A DNA stretch of 58,882 nucleotides from an uncultured Acidobacteriia bacterium (GTDB lineage Bacteria > Acidobacteriota > Terriglobia > Bryobacterales > Bryobacteraceae): positions 1 through 58,882 of the forward strand of contig CAIYHG010000096.1 of assembly GCA_903925975.1 (NCBI GenBank). The letters are read 5' to 3'. Below the pieces are notes generated by a model. That model did no database searches, was not told the DNA's origin, and was given only the letters and a program-made list of their open reading frames with translations. This document shows positions 43,683 through 54,227 of the stretch, one piece after another. The position numbers were made by a program, and so were the translations under genes. Every line of letters starts with the position of its first letter. Position 1 is the stretch's first letter.

Positions 43683-43962
43683 GGAAGGCCTCCCCCAGCC
43701 GCCGTGCGGCTCGCCGGAAGTGCAGGCGCGGCCACGGGGGCCGCCGTCATGGCGGGCTGGTTCCAGGAAAATTCTATCCGAAAATAGGCTTTGTCGTGTG
43801 GTGAATTTCGCTGGAATTAACCAAAATTAGCATTCGCGACGCAATTTGAGAGGAAATTGCTAACCATCAGGATCAAAAGATGTTAACTCTAGCAAACAAA
43901 TCTACTATTCACACAGTTTATCTGGTAATTATCGCCGCAAACACCTATACTGATCGCTGAAA
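43683..43962. promoter_or_regulatory. AT-rich divergent promoter region
   Basis: The 280 bases between the TonB fusion gene and the zinc-ribbon gene are, from about 43780 on, clearly richer in A and T than the surrounding DNA. TATACT at 43946-43951 is a good -10 for the plus-strand gene, giving a leader of only a few bases. An imperfect dyad at 43857-43895, with TTGCTA and TAGCAA as outer arms, could be an operator. No -35 matches well. Confidence 0.45.
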
Positions 43963-44853
43963 ATGAGCGCGAAATCATGCCTGCTGTGCGGGCGGGCGCT
44001 AAGTCGCATGCGGATGGGCGCGGAAGGAGACTTCTGTTCCCGCGAGCATCGCAATCAGTACCGGCTCCGGCGCAGCATGGAGTGCCTCACGGAGGCGAAC
44101 AAAGTGGCGACGCTGGCGCGGCGCCGCGAGAGTCCGAAGCCGCTGTTCGGCTCGGCGGTCGCCGGCGCGCCGGCGGAACAGCGCGGCTTCTTCCAGAGCG
44201 CAATGGGCTTCGGCACGGCGCTCGAACCCGTGTTTCCGTCGTTCCGGGGAGCCGCGGGAGCGGCCGCGAAGCTCGCGCTTCGCGCTGCAACTGCCGGCCC
44301 GGCCGCTGTGCGAACGCCCAAGCTGCCTGCGCCGGTGCGCCGCGAATTCGGCGTAAGAATTCTGGTGGAGAGTTCGGTGGAACTGGCGGTCCCGCGCGCC
44401 CCGCGTAAACCGGCCGCACCGCGGGTTCTGCGCCAGCCGCTGCCGAGGCCCGCGCTTCCGGCGGGCGCGCCGAGCACGGCAATGCAGGTTTCAAGCCGCC
44501 TGGATATCCGCATTGAGGCCGCGGACCGGCCGGATGCGGTGGTGGGCGCGAGAATTGGGAAACGGCTTGCGTCCTCCGCCGCCCAAAACCACCAGCCTTC
44601 CCAACCGCCGCCCGTGCGCAGGCAAATGGGACCGCTCACCTCGGCGCCATCTCCCACCCAGGGAGGCGCGAAGAAACGTATGGCATTCGTGGAAATGGCC
44701 CTGACCGGCCCCCAGGAAGCCGCCCCCTTGGATTGGATAGGAATTGAGCCTTCGCCTGCGAGCGCGCCGCGGAACGCTACGGCGCTGCCGCCCGCCCCCG
44801 CGGGGGCCGCATCCAACGGCAATTCGAAAGGAAAGGTTGGGATAGCAAGATGA
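43963..44853 (+). CDS. Zinc-ribbon protein with low-complexity Ala/Pro tail
   Basis: 296 residues. The first 40 hold a compact metal site, C6-x2-C9-x15-C25-x3-H29 (CLLCGRAL ... DFCSREHRNQY), followed by a basic helix. The rest is Ala/Pro/Arg-rich and probably disordered, with segments FGVRILVESSVELAVPRA and KKRMAFVEMALTGPQ that could be short strands. No membrane helix. The stop overlaps the ATG of the TPR gene by 4 bases, so the two are coupled. No family was recognised beyond the zinc-finger-like start. Confidence 0.65.
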   Translation: MSAKSCLLCGRALSRMRMGAEGDFCSREHRNQYRLRRSMECLTEANKVATLARRRESPKPLFGSAVAGAPAEQRGFFQSAMGFGTALEPVFPSFRGAAGAAAKLALRAATAGPAAVRTPKLPAPVRREFGVRILVESSVELAVPRAPRKPAAPRVLRQPLPRPALPAGAPSTAMQVSSRLDIRIEAADRPDAVVGARIGKRLASSAAQNHQPSQPPPVRRQMGPLTSAPSPTQGGAKKRMAFVEMALTGPQEAAPLDWIGIEPSPASAPRNATALPPAPAGAASNGNSKGKVGIAR

Positions 44854-46475
44854 GCGCCTCACTACAGAGCCCACGGTTACAGAACTCCGTTGCGGAAAAG
44901 CCCGCCGGAGACGGGGCGGGGATTCTAGCGCGAGCGGTCGCGCTTCATCTGGCAGGCAAGCGGGAAGAAGCGTTGGAGCAACTCCAGGCAGCGGTTTCGG
45001 CCAGACAGTCTTCGGCTGAGATCCATCGCGCCATGGGGCATATCCAGTTCGAGCTGGGCCGTTTTGACGCCGCCGCCGAAAGCTACGGGGCCCTGACCCG
45101 GATCAAGCCGCAGTACGCCAAGGGCTGGTTCGACCTAGCCGTCTGCATGGAACGCGCTGGCGACTGGGATAAAGCCGCCGAGGCATTCCAGACGGCGAGC
45201 ACGCTCGACGCCGCGAACCTTGACGCGCATCTCGGGCTGGCCGTGTGTTACCTGCGCCTGGAAGATCCGAAATCCGCCCTGCGCGGTTTCGAACGCTGCC
45301 TGGAGCTATCCGCGGGCCACGAAGACGCGCTTTTTGGCAAGGCCGCCGCACTCCAGTCATTAGGCGAGTACGATCAGGCCGTCGCCCTTTACATGAAGTT
45401 GCTGGAGCAGAATCCCGAATCCGACGAGCCGCTCTCAAACCTCATCCTGATCGGCATCTCAAAGCGGGATTACGACATGGTGCGCGAGTACTCGGAACGG
45501 ATGCTCGAACTCCGCCCCGATTCCACCGTCGCCCTTGAGGGCCTGGCCGCATGGGCCTGCGCCGCGGGCGATCAGGCGCTGGCCGCTAAGTTTTGCACGC
45601 TGCTGGTATCTTCCGTTCCCTCCCACTTCGAGGGCTGGTTCAACCTGGCGCTGGCGCATCAGAAGGCGGGCCGGTGGCAGCAGGCGGCCGAATCGTATGA
45701 GGAGGCGCTGAAGGTTCGGCCGCAATCGGCCGAGGCGTTCACGAACCTGGGCATCGCGCGGGAACAGCTCGGGGAAACCGCGGCCGCGCGGAGCGCTTAT
45801 GAGCGCGCCGCCCATGCCGACCCCGCTTCTCTCGCTCCGGTGTGGAACCTCGCCCTGCTGCTCGAACGCGGCGGACAAACCGACGAAGCCGAACGCTGGT
45901 ATCGGTACGTGCTTGAGAAATCTCCCAAGGAAGACGAAGCGCGTTTCCGGCTGGGCTACATCCGCCTCACCCGGGGCGACCACCGCGCGGCGGTGGAAGC
46001 TTTCGAAAGCTGCCTCAAATACCGTCCGCAGTGGCCTGAAGCCGCCGCGAATCTGGCCCTGGCCTACTCCGGTCTCGGCGACCGCGTGCGCGCAGAGAAA
46101 CTATACGAGAAGGTTCTCGAAGCGGACCCGCGCTCGCTCGACGCTCTGCGCGGCCTGGCCTCCCTGGCGATCCAGTCTTCGGATTACGACGCCGCCCTGG
46201 AGTACCATGTGCGCCTGATCGACTTGGGCGAACGCTCGCCTGAGGTGCTCTACAACGCCGGCCTGATGTACGAGAAATCCGACCAGCCGGAGAAGGCCGT
46301 CCGGCTCTATCGCGATGCCCTGGCGCTGCAGCCCGACATGCCCGAAGCTCTGCTGAACCTGGGCCGTATTTTGGAATCCACGGGCAAGACCGACGAAGCC
46401 AGAAGCTGCTGGAGCAAGGCGCTCGAAGCCGAACCGGCTCTGGCGCAAGGCTATTTCGGGCCGGCGATCGACTAG
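44850..46475 (+). CDS. Tetratricopeptide-repeat protein
   Basis: 541 residues made of about fourteen 34-residue TPR units, for example AEIHRAMGHIQFELGRFDAA, AKGWFDLAVCMERAGDWDKA, AEAFTNLGIAREQLGETAAA, PEALLNLGRILESTGKTDEA. There is no signal peptide or membrane helix, so it is probably a cytoplasmic scaffold. It is translationally coupled to the zinc-ribbon gene (ATGA overlap), which suggests the two proteins work together. Confidence 0.88.
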   Translation: MSASLQSPRLQNSVAEKPAGDGAGILARAVALHLAGKREEALEQLQAAVSARQSSAEIHRAMGHIQFELGRFDAAAESYGALTRIKPQYAKGWFDLAVCMERAGDWDKAAEAFQTASTLDAANLDAHLGLAVCYLRLEDPKSALRGFERCLELSAGHEDALFGKAAALQSLGEYDQAVALYMKLLEQNPESDEPLSNLILIGISKRDYDMVREYSERMLELRPDSTVALEGLAAWACAAGDQALAAKFCTLLVSSVPSHFEGWFNLALAHQKAGRWQQAAESYEEALKVRPQSAEAFTNLGIAREQLGETAAARSAYERAAHADPASLAPVWNLALLLERGGQTDEAERWYRYVLEKSPKEDEARFRLGYIRLTRGDHRAAVEAFESCLKYRPQWPEAAANLALAYSGLGDRVRAEKLYEKVLEADPRSLDALRGLASLAIQSSDYDAALEYHVRLIDLGERSPEVLYNAGLMYEKSDQPEKAVRLYRDALALQPDMPEALLNLGRILESTGKTDEARSCWSKALEAEPALAQGYFGPAID

Positions 46476-46654
46476 GACGGGCGCATCGTCAGATCGGGGC
46501 GCGACGTGCTGCGCGCGCCCTGCCGGCGAGTGACTCCGCGCTGGCAGTCATCGTTCGCCAAGCCGGCGCGTGGTTCAGTTACTCAAAATCGCGGTTTACG
46601 TCCACGACCCGTGTCCGAGGGGGAACATCAGCCTAGAAATCGGCGTCAAAACCC

Positions 46655-47110
46655 TTGGTGAACGAATCCAGAGTCTCCGCCATCTCCGTGCTAGTACTGG
46701 CAGCAACAATGCTGGGTTGCCACCCCGCGTCAAGAGGTTTGGCCGTGAGGATTGCACAGACTGTACGGTGCGGCGATCACGAGGAAGTGGATCTGCGCAG
46801 TATAGTCCTGGAAGCCCGTCCGGGCGGGCGCGTAGCGATCAATCAGGAGATGCAGAACCGCGCAGGGCTGAGTCGACGATTGCAGGAAATCCTTCAGTAT
46901 CGGGTCGAGCGATTCGTGTTCGTACTCGCTGATCGGGCCGCAACATTTCAGGATTTAGCCGAAGTCATTGACTCAGCATCTGAACAGGCTGACCTAATCG
47001 CTGTCATTACCCCCAAGATTGCGGCCGAGATCGCACCTACATCCTGCCTTGACCCAAACCGGCCACCCGGCTATTCGGAACATGCGCGTCAAAGGGTCGG
47101 AGCCAAGTAG
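46655..47110 (+). CDS. Lone ExbD-like periplasmic domain with lipoprotein-like leader
   Basis: About 151 residues from TTG 46655 (GTG at 46658 is also possible). The leader SVLVLAATMLGCHP ends in a Cys with a lipobox-like LGC, though Met at -3 is not ideal. The body GGRVAINQEMQNRAG, LQEILQYRVERFVFVLADRAATFQDLAEVIDSA and DLIAVITPKIAAE matches the C-terminal periplasmic domain of ExbD/TolR. The N-terminal membrane helix of ExbD, with its key Asp, is absent. The start has no clear ribosome site. Confidence 0.55.
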   Translation: MVNESRVSAISVLVLAATMLGCHPASRGLAVRIAQTVRCGDHEEVDLRSIVLEARPGGRVAINQEMQNRAGLSRRLQEILQYRVERFVFVLADRAATFQDLAEVIDSASEQADLIAVITPKIAAEIAPTSCLDPNRPPGYSEHARQRVGAK

Positions 47111-47261
47111 CGCAATCAGGCCTGTTCCATTCACGTGCCCAACCCGGTGTTGCGCCAGCGCACTTTTCGTGAACCCGCCACGACTCCGTAGCCCGTCAGC
47201 CGCGAAGGTTAATGCTTAGGCTGACGTGCACTAGTTCGCGAAGCGGTTTATGATCTGAGCT

Positions 47262-48743
47262 ATGCGTCCTGCGCGCGGCGTCTTGTGGATCGCCCTTGCG
47301 GGACTCGCTCTGCACCTTGCCGTTAACGGCCGTTACGGATTCCATCGCGACGAACTCGCAACGCTCGATGACGCGCGGCGCCTCGCGTGGGGATATGTCG
47401 CCTACCCGCCCCTGACGCCCTTCTTCGGGCGGATTTCGCTCGAACTGTTTGGGAACTCGTTGTGGGGCATCCGCCTGTTCCCCGCGCTGGCACAGTTCGC
47501 GGCCTTGTTTCTTGCTGCGTGGATGGCGCGGGAACTCGGCGGGGGCCGCGGGGCGCAAGTTCTCTCGGCGGCGGCGTTGGCCATCGCGCCGATATCGCTG
47601 GCGAGCGGCAGCCTGCTTCAGTACGTGTCGTTCGACGTTCTCTGCTGGATACTGGCCGCGTGCTTTATAGCCCGGCTGGCGAGAACGGGCGAACCCCGTT
47701 GGTGGCTAGCGGTAGGCGCCGCAATCGGGCTGGGAATGTTGAACAAGTACGCGATGGGCTTCCTAGCGCTGGGGATTACGGGAGCGGCGCTGCTTTCTCC
47801 GCTGCGGCGGCAGTTCCGAACTCCGTGGCCCTGGCTCGGCGCCGCGCTGGCGATCACGATCATGCTGCCCAATCTGCTCTGGCAGGCGCAGCACGGGTGG
47901 GTATCCCTGGAGTTTCTGAGTTACATCCATGCGCGCGACATCCGCATTGGCCGGACCAGCGGCTTTCTCGGGGAGCAATTCTTCGTAGCGGCCAACACGT
48001 TTACCATCCCGCTCTGGATCGCCGGCCTCTGGTGGCTCTTCTTTGCCCGCGAGGGCCGCCGCTATCGCGCCATGGGCTGGGTGTTCGCTATTCCCGTGGC
48101 GCTAATGGCGCTCTTGCAGGGGCGCGGCTACTACACGGCCGGCGCCTACCCGGTACTATTGGCGGCCGGTTCGGTTGCCGCCGAATCCTGGGCGGCCCGG
48201 CAGCGCCCCTGGCCGCGCCGCATCGCGAAAGGAGCGGCGTGGGCTGCCCTGCTCTGCGGCGGCGCCGCCGCGGCCGCCATGGCGCTACCTCTAGCTCCTG
48301 TGAATTCCGCCTGGTGGAAACTCGTCGAGGGCAATTGGCGCGAGGAAATCGGTTGGCCGGAGCTGGTTGCTACGGTGGCGCAGGTGCGGGATGCGCTTCC
48401 GGCCGAGGATCGGGCGCGCCTCGGAATTCTGGCTACCAACTACGGCGAGGCGGGGGCCATCAACCTCTACGGCCCGCGTTACGGACTGCCGCACGCCATG
48501 AGCGGCATCAACTCCTACTGGTATAGAGGATACGACGATCCTCCGCATTCCGTGTTGATTGTATTAGGTTTAGATGGGCCGAAGCTCGACGGCATCTTCG
48601 CTTCGTGCCGCGTGGCGGGGCGCATCACGAACCGCTATGGCATTGGGAATGAAGAGTCGGTGGAGCACGCAGAAATCTTCGTCTGCCGCGGGATGCAAAT
48701 CCCGTGGCCCGAATTCTGGAAACGTTTTAAGTACTACGGCTGA
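47262..48743 (+). CDS. Glycosyltransferase family 39-type membrane protein
   Basis: 493 residues with about eleven helices. The first loop reads GRYGFHRDELATLDDARRL, where HRDE supplies the acidic residues that bind the lipid-phosphate sugar donor in ArnT-like enzymes. LAWGYVAYPPLTPFFGRI and LGMLNKYAMGFLALGI are typical of bacterial GT39 proteins annotated as dolichyl-phosphate-mannose-protein mannosyltransferase-like. A soluble C-terminal part follows residue 370. Specificity is unknown. It is only distantly similar to the protein at 16413-18020. Confidence 0.85.
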   Translation: MRPARGVLWIALAGLALHLAVNGRYGFHRDELATLDDARRLAWGYVAYPPLTPFFGRISLELFGNSLWGIRLFPALAQFAALFLAAWMARELGGGRGAQVLSAAALAIAPISLASGSLLQYVSFDVLCWILAACFIARLARTGEPRWWLAVGAAIGLGMLNKYAMGFLALGITGAALLSPLRRQFRTPWPWLGAALAITIMLPNLLWQAQHGWVSLEFLSYIHARDIRIGRTSGFLGEQFFVAANTFTIPLWIAGLWWLFFAREGRRYRAMGWVFAIPVALMALLQGRGYYTAGAYPVLLAAGSVAAESWAARQRPWPRRIAKGAAWAALLCGGAAAAAMALPLAPVNSAWWKLVEGNWREEIGWPELVATVAQVRDALPAEDRARLGILATNYGEAGAINLYGPRYGLPHAMSGINSYWYRGYDDPPHSVLIVLGLDGPKLDGIFASCRVAGRITNRYGIGNEESVEHAEIFVCRGMQIPWPEFWKRFKYYG

Positions 48744-48747
48744 GGAA

Positions 48748-48773
48748 CCGGGGCAGGCTCCCGCCCGCCCCGG
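48748..48773. terminator. GC-rich palindrome between convergent genes
   Basis: CCGGGGC and GCCCCGG arms (7 bp, perfect) flank a 12-base loop just after the GT39 stop and before the end of the convergent small membrane-protein gene. There is no T-run. Confidence 0.4.
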
Positions 48774-48780
48774 CGAACAA

Positions 48781-49074
48781 CTAATACTGAACCGCGCTGC
48801 CGTACGCCTCCCGAATGGCGGAGTAGACGACGATCGCGCCGTTGATGACCAATAACGCCAGAGAGGCCAGACCAAAACGCTTGGCCATGAGCGTCAGGCG
48901 TTCCATCTTCTTGATCGTGGCTTGCATCTCCTTGGCCTGCTCCTGCTCGTTCTCATCGAGCACGACAATGTCGTGTTCACCGCCCAGACTCGACATGGAT
49001 TTCCAGACCATGACACCCACGAAACAGAGCGTGACAGCTCCCCATACCGCCCAAAGCAGCATTTGCAAGGACAT
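48781..49074 (-). CDS. Small two-helix membrane protein
   Basis: 97 residues from ATG 49074 (GGAGA 5 bases upstream). Helix 1 is LLWAVWGAVTLCFVGVMVW, then an acidic cytoplasmic or periplasmic loop (EHDIVVLDENEQEQAKEMQ) with a coiled-coil character, and helix 2 LASLALLVINGAIVVYSAI. No family was recognised. It lies downstream of the LolC/E-type permease on the same strand and could be co-transcribed. Confidence 0.65.
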   Translation of the reverse strand: MSLQMLLWAVWGAVTLCFVGVMVWKSMSSLGGEHDIVVLDENEQEQAKEMQATIKKMERLTLMAKRFGLASLALLVINGAIVVYSAIREAYGSAVQY

Positions 49075-49192
49075 AGTGTCTCCACGAACAGAATTCGTCA
49101 AACGCCCCCCCTTGTCAAGGATATTCTGGATGCGAGTGTCCGAATTGAGCGTGCGTACGTGCGCTTACAGCCGTATCCGGGCTGGATCTCGA

Positions 49193-50427
49193 TTACTCGT
49201 ACCGCAGCACTTCGGCGGGCGTGATGCGGGTGGCGTTGCGCGCGGGGTATAGGGTAGCCAGAAAGCTCACCAGCAGGGCTGCGGCGGCAATCCACAGGCC
49301 ATCGATAGCGCGCGGCTCAAAAGGAACGAAACTGAGAGAGTAAACCGTCTCGTCGAGCCGTATCCAGCGGTACGTGTTGGCGAAATAGCAGAGCGAATAC
49401 CCGGTGACCAGACCGATCACGCTGCCCGCCGCGCCGATCAACACGCCCTGGAGCATGAAGATCCGGCGGATCTGAGCGTGGCGCGCGCCCATGGACATCA
49501 ATACGGCAATGTCCTTGTATTTCTCCATCACCATCATCACCAGCGAAATCAGAATGTTCAGGGCTGCCACCAGTTCGATCAGGCCGATGGTAATAATCGT
49601 GACCGCGCGCTCGTTTCTCAAAGCGTTCAATAACTGACGGTTCCGCTCCATCCAGGTGGTAGTGGTATAGCGCGGTCCGACGATCTTTTCCACCTGCGCC
49701 GCCACCTCGGGCGCTAGGTCCAGATCGTCGATCCGCAGTTCCATCTGGTTGACCACGTCGGCGAGACCGAGCGCCTTCTGCACGGCCGGGAGCGAAGCGT
49801 AGGCCCAGTTGTCGTCGATATCGAAGAAGCCGGTTTCAAACACGCCGGTGATCCGAAACGGCCGCCGGGAAAGCCGCGGCCCGAAGGGAGTCAGTTCCCC
49901 GCCCTGGAAGGCCGCGTCGATCCTCGAATTCAGGATCATGCCCGTATCCTCAAGGATCCGCGATCCAAGAATGATGCCCGGCGGGTCGGCCGAAGGATCG
50001 CGCAGGCAGTCGAGCGACCCTGACTTCAGCCGCCGCAGCGCGCCGGTAACGGCAGCTTCCGCGTTCACGTCGATGCCCTTCAGTTCGACGAATTTGGGCT
50101 GCATGGCGCCGACGAGCAACGCCGGCGAATAGAGCGCGGGCGAAACTTGGCGCACATGCGGCACCTTGGAAAGTTTCGCCGCCATCTCGCGCCAGTTCTC
50201 GATTCCGTAGAGCGGCTCCTTCTCCATCACGTTAACGTGCGCCATGGCGCCTAGAAGATTGCGCTCGAGCGTATTCTTGAAGCCGTTGTTCACGCCCAGC
50301 GCGACCACCAGCGCCATTACGCCCGCCGCAACGCCGATCACGGAGATGACGGTGATTACGGAGATCACCGCCTCCTTGCGGTGCGCGCGCAGGTAGCGGC
50401 CCGCGACGAAGAGCTCAAAGCCGGATT

Positions 50428-50431
<4 letters not shown>
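49193..50431 (-). CDS. LolC/LolE-type ABC transporter permease
   Basis: 412 residues. One N-terminal helix ([21 protein letters not shown]), a periplasmic MacB-like domain of about 200 residues and three C-terminal FtsX helices ([55 protein letters not shown]). The start [14 protein letters not shown] is the LolC/LolE signature. In Gram-negatives LolCDE releases lipoproteins from the inner membrane to LolA. The ATP-binding partner lolD is not in the window. The ATG overlaps the lysS stop by 4 bases. Confidence 0.9.
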
Positions 50432-51933
<1,502 letters not shown>

Positions 51934-51975
51934 ATGCGTTCTCCTGTACGAAATCGGTCGGTATTGCGAATCAGT

Positions 51976-51982
51976 TATTATA
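51976..51982. promoter_or_regulatory. Symmetric -10 box for lysS and the divergent GT2 gene
   Basis: The plus strand reads TATTATA. On the minus strand this gives TATAAT, well placed for lysS (leader about 37 bases). On the plus strand TATTAT is placed for a nearly leaderless start at TTG 51992. The two start codons are only 58 bases apart. No strong -35 is seen on either side. Confidence 0.5.
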
Positions 51983-51991
51983 GATCTTCGA

Positions 51992-52702
51992 TTGCGACGA
52001 TCCATTTCCATTATCATTCCTGCCTACAACGAAGAGAAACGTTTGCCGGCCTCGTTGCAGAAAATCGGCGAATATCTGGCAGGGTCGGGCTGGGAATTCA
52101 CGGAAATTCTCGTGGTGGACGACGGCTCGTGCGACCGCACGGGCGAGGCGGCTCGCGCCGCGGGTGCGCGTCTGCTCGAAAACCCGGGGAATCGCGGCAA
52201 GGGCTACTCCGTGCGCCACGGAATACTCGAAGCGCGCGGCGATTGGGCGCTGTTTACCGACGCGGATCTCTCGGCGCCCATCGAGGAACTGGACCGGCTG
52301 TGGGATGCGGTCCAAACCGGCGCGCAGGGCGCAATCGGCTCCCGGGCGCTCGATCGCTCGCTAATCGGAGTTCATCAGTCCATTTTCCGCGAGAGCACAG
52401 GGCGGCTATTTAACTGCATCATGCGCCTCATTACGGGCCTCCCGTTTCACGACACGCAATGCGGCTTCAAGCTGTTCGAGCGGGCGGCGGCGCGGGAGAT
52501 TTTCACCCGCCAGCGCTTGGATGGCTTCGGGTTCGACGTGGAGGCCCTATTCATTGCCCTCCGTCTGGGATACCGCATCGTGGAAACCCCCGTGCGCTGG
52601 GACAACTCGCCCGGAACCAAAGTCGGCATGTGGAGCGGCCTGATGGCTTTCGTGGACCCGGTGCGCGTCCGCTGGAACGGCCTGCGGGGGCTGTATCGGT
52701 AG
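51992..52702 (+). CDS. Family 2 glycosyltransferase, dolichyl-phosphate-glucosyltransferase-like
   Basis: 236 residues from TTG 51992. The GT-A start [18 protein letters not shown], the donor-binding [27 protein letters not shown] and the DAD metal site in [15 protein letters not shown] are all present. The later [14 protein letters not shown] and the C-terminal [13 protein letters not shown] match the ALG5-like subgroup that loads a sugar onto a polyprenyl phosphate. There is no membrane helix at the C terminus. Such a lipid-linked sugar could feed GT39 enzymes like the two in this window. The start is uncertain since no ribosome site is seen. Confidence 0.85.
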   Translation: MRRSISIIIPAYNEEKRLPASLQKIGEYLAGSGWEFTEILVVDDGSCDRTGEAARAAGARLLENPGNRGKGYSVRHGILEARGDWALFTDADLSAPIEELDRLWDAVQTGAQGAIGSRALDRSLIGVHQSIFRESTGRLFNCIMRLITGLPFHDTQCGFKLFERAAAREIFTRQRLDGFGFDVEALFIALRLGYRIVETPVRWDNSPGTKVGMWSGLMAFVDPVRVRWNGLRGLYR

Positions 52703-52853
52703 CGTTGTGGCGCACGTTTTCAACGTGCAGAGCCGGCATTCGTGCCGGCTTTCTTGCTTTTTGGCCCGTACTCCAGCGTCGCTAAACGAGAGAAGAATTA
52801 AGAAAAGCCGCGACGAATCGCGCTCTGCACGCTCGAAAGCGTGCGCCACAACG
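52703..52853. repeat. Inverted pair of hairpin units between convergent genes (REP/BIME-like)
   Basis: A 31-base left arm (52703-52733) and a 32-base right arm (52822-52853) are inverted copies that share CGTTGTGGCGCACG and CGTGCAGAGC. Each arm contains its own 7-bp stem (GCACGTT/AACGTGC on the left, GCACGCT/AGCGTGC on the right), differing by a paired change. Inside each lies a further hairpin: AGCCGGCA-TTCG-TGCCGGCT followed by TTCTTGCTTTTT on the left, and CGCGA-CGAA-TCGCG on the right. It fills the gap between two convergent genes. Confidence 0.8.
52731..52762 (+). terminator. TTCG-loop intrinsic terminator of the GT2 gene
   Basis: An 8-bp perfect stem AGCCGGCA / TGCCGGCT with a TTCG tetraloop is followed by TTCTTGCTTTTT, a good plus-strand Rho-independent terminator 28 bases after the stop. 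It is also part of the inverted repeat element. Confidence 0.8.
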
Positions 52854-52860
52854 ACTGGAT

Positions 52861-53562
52861 TCAGACTTTGACGATCACTTCCCGCAGGCGGTCACGAGCC
52901 AGAAAGAATTTCACCGAATCGAAGTTGCCGAACAGCCTCTCAAGGCTGCGGTTGTTGAACAGTTGCGCCGGCCGGTGCACTCCCTGTTGCGCCAGTTGCA
53001 GCGTGTTCACCGCCTGAATGCGAAAAGTATAGATGGGGACGGATTGCATGCGGTCGTCCGCATGGAAGAACGCCAGCATGTAGCTCTTGGGCCGCGTGAT
53101 CTTGCGAAGCCGGGTCACCACGGCCGTCAGCAGCGCGGGCGAGAGATATTCCAGGACGTCCCACGCCAGCACGCCATCGAACTGGCCTTCCTCGTAGTCG
53201 AGCGTCTGCCTGAGAAAGAAATCGATCTGGCCGGGGTTCGACTGGTCGACAGTTTCATCCGGGCCGAACGTTTCGTTCAGTATTTGCAGGAAGTTCTCCG
53301 AATAGAGCCGGTGCCCCAGGTTCGTAATAAAGGTGACGTTCTGCTGGGTGGCTCCGCCCAAGTCCAGGATAGTGAGTCCGGATTGATCGCGGATATAACT
53401 AAAGAACTCTTCGAGGCCGCGGCTCTGCCGCATACTCACTTCGTCGGCGGCAAGGCGCCGGGTGGGGAAGGCCGTACCGCTCCGGCCCACCGTTCGGTCA
53501 TCGGCGTTTGGCGAGGAACTCAGGCGGCCTAGAAGCTCCCGCAGAGGCCCAGGAAGAAACAT
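52861..53562 (-). CDS. Class I SAM-dependent methyltransferase-like protein
   Basis: 233 residues. The SAM-binding strand LTILDLGGATQQNVTF, preceded by a helical region, the acidic strand after it (HRLYSENFLQIL) and FDGVLAWDVLEYLSPALL fit a Rossmann-fold methyltransferase (motifs I, II and IV). The usual GxGxG is replaced by LGGATQQN. The C-terminal half includes SYMLAFFHADDRMQSVP. The substrate is unknown. It is 20 bases downstream of the bactofilin gene and probably co-transcribed with it. Confidence 0.72.
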   Translation of the reverse strand: MFLPGPLRELLGRLSSSPNADDRTVGRSGTAFPTRRLAADEVSMRQSRGLEEFFSYIRDQSGLTILDLGGATQQNVTFITNLGHRLYSENFLQILNETFGPDETVDQSNPGQIDFFLRQTLDYEEGQFDGVLAWDVLEYLSPALLTAVVTRLRKITRPKSYMLAFFHADDRMQSVPIYTFRIQAVNTLQLAQQGVHRPAQLFNNRSLERLFGNFDSVKFFLARDRLREVIVKV

Positions 53563-53582
53563 CGGCTTCTCTGGATTGAATT

Positions 53583-54146
53583 CTAGCGCTTGTCACTCGC
53601 GGCGGCCTGAGCGTTGACAATGGGCGGTCCGCTCGGTTGCTGCGGCGGCGGTTGCGGCAACTTGGGCGCAACCTTCGCCGGCTCGGGCTTTACGATATCT
53701 ATGCTGCCCTTGAAGTACGCCCCGTCTTCGATCACGATGCGGGCGGTGCGGATGTCGCCCACCAGCTTGGCATCCTTCCGGATCTCAATCTTCTCCGTCG
53801 CTTCCACGTTGCCCTGGATGGAGCCGAGAACCGCGACTTCGCGCGCCTTCACGCCCGCCTTCACGTTCCCGTGCGGTCCGATGGTCAGCTTGTGCTCCAA
53901 GGCTTCCACAGTGCCTTCGAGATCGCCGTCAACATAGAGATCTTCGCGGCTGAAGATCTGGCCGACGATCTTGACTGCCTTGCCAATAGCGGCCGTACCG
54001 CCGCGAAAATCCGATTCCGTTCTTGCAGGGGGTATGCTGGACACGGGCGCACTCTCCTTCTTGTATTCGGTTTGCGGAGCCATCGGGGACGGACTAGGGG
54101 GAGTATAAGGCCTTACTGGTTCCTCTTCACGGCGTTTATTCCACAT
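53583..54146 (-). CDS. Bactofilin
   Basis: 187 residues. A Pro-rich start with a short charged helix is followed by the polymer-forming beta-helix (about residues 55-155): AVKIVGQIFSREDLYVDGDL, KLTIGPHGNVKAGVKAREV, VLGSIQGNVEATEKIEI and IVIEDGAYFKGSIDI. A Pro/Gln tail ends the protein. Bactofilins form nucleotide-free filaments for cell shape or polar organisation. GGGAGGG is 8 bases upstream of the ATG. Confidence 0.93.
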   Translation of the reverse strand: MWNKRREEEPVRPYTPPSPSPMAPQTEYKKESAPVSSIPPARTESDFRGGTAAIGKAVKIVGQIFSREDLYVDGDLEGTVEALEHKLTIGPHGNVKAGVKAREVAVLGSIQGNVEATEKIEIRKDAKLVGDIRTARIVIEDGAYFKGSIDIVKPEPAKVAPKLPQPPPQQPSGPPIVNAQAAASDKR

Positions 54147-54227
54147 ATCGAAGCCCTCCCATGCTGGTTATGAATACTTGCATGATGCTGTCCTTTAGTC
54201 TAAAGGGGAGGCTCCCGAAAGGCAATC

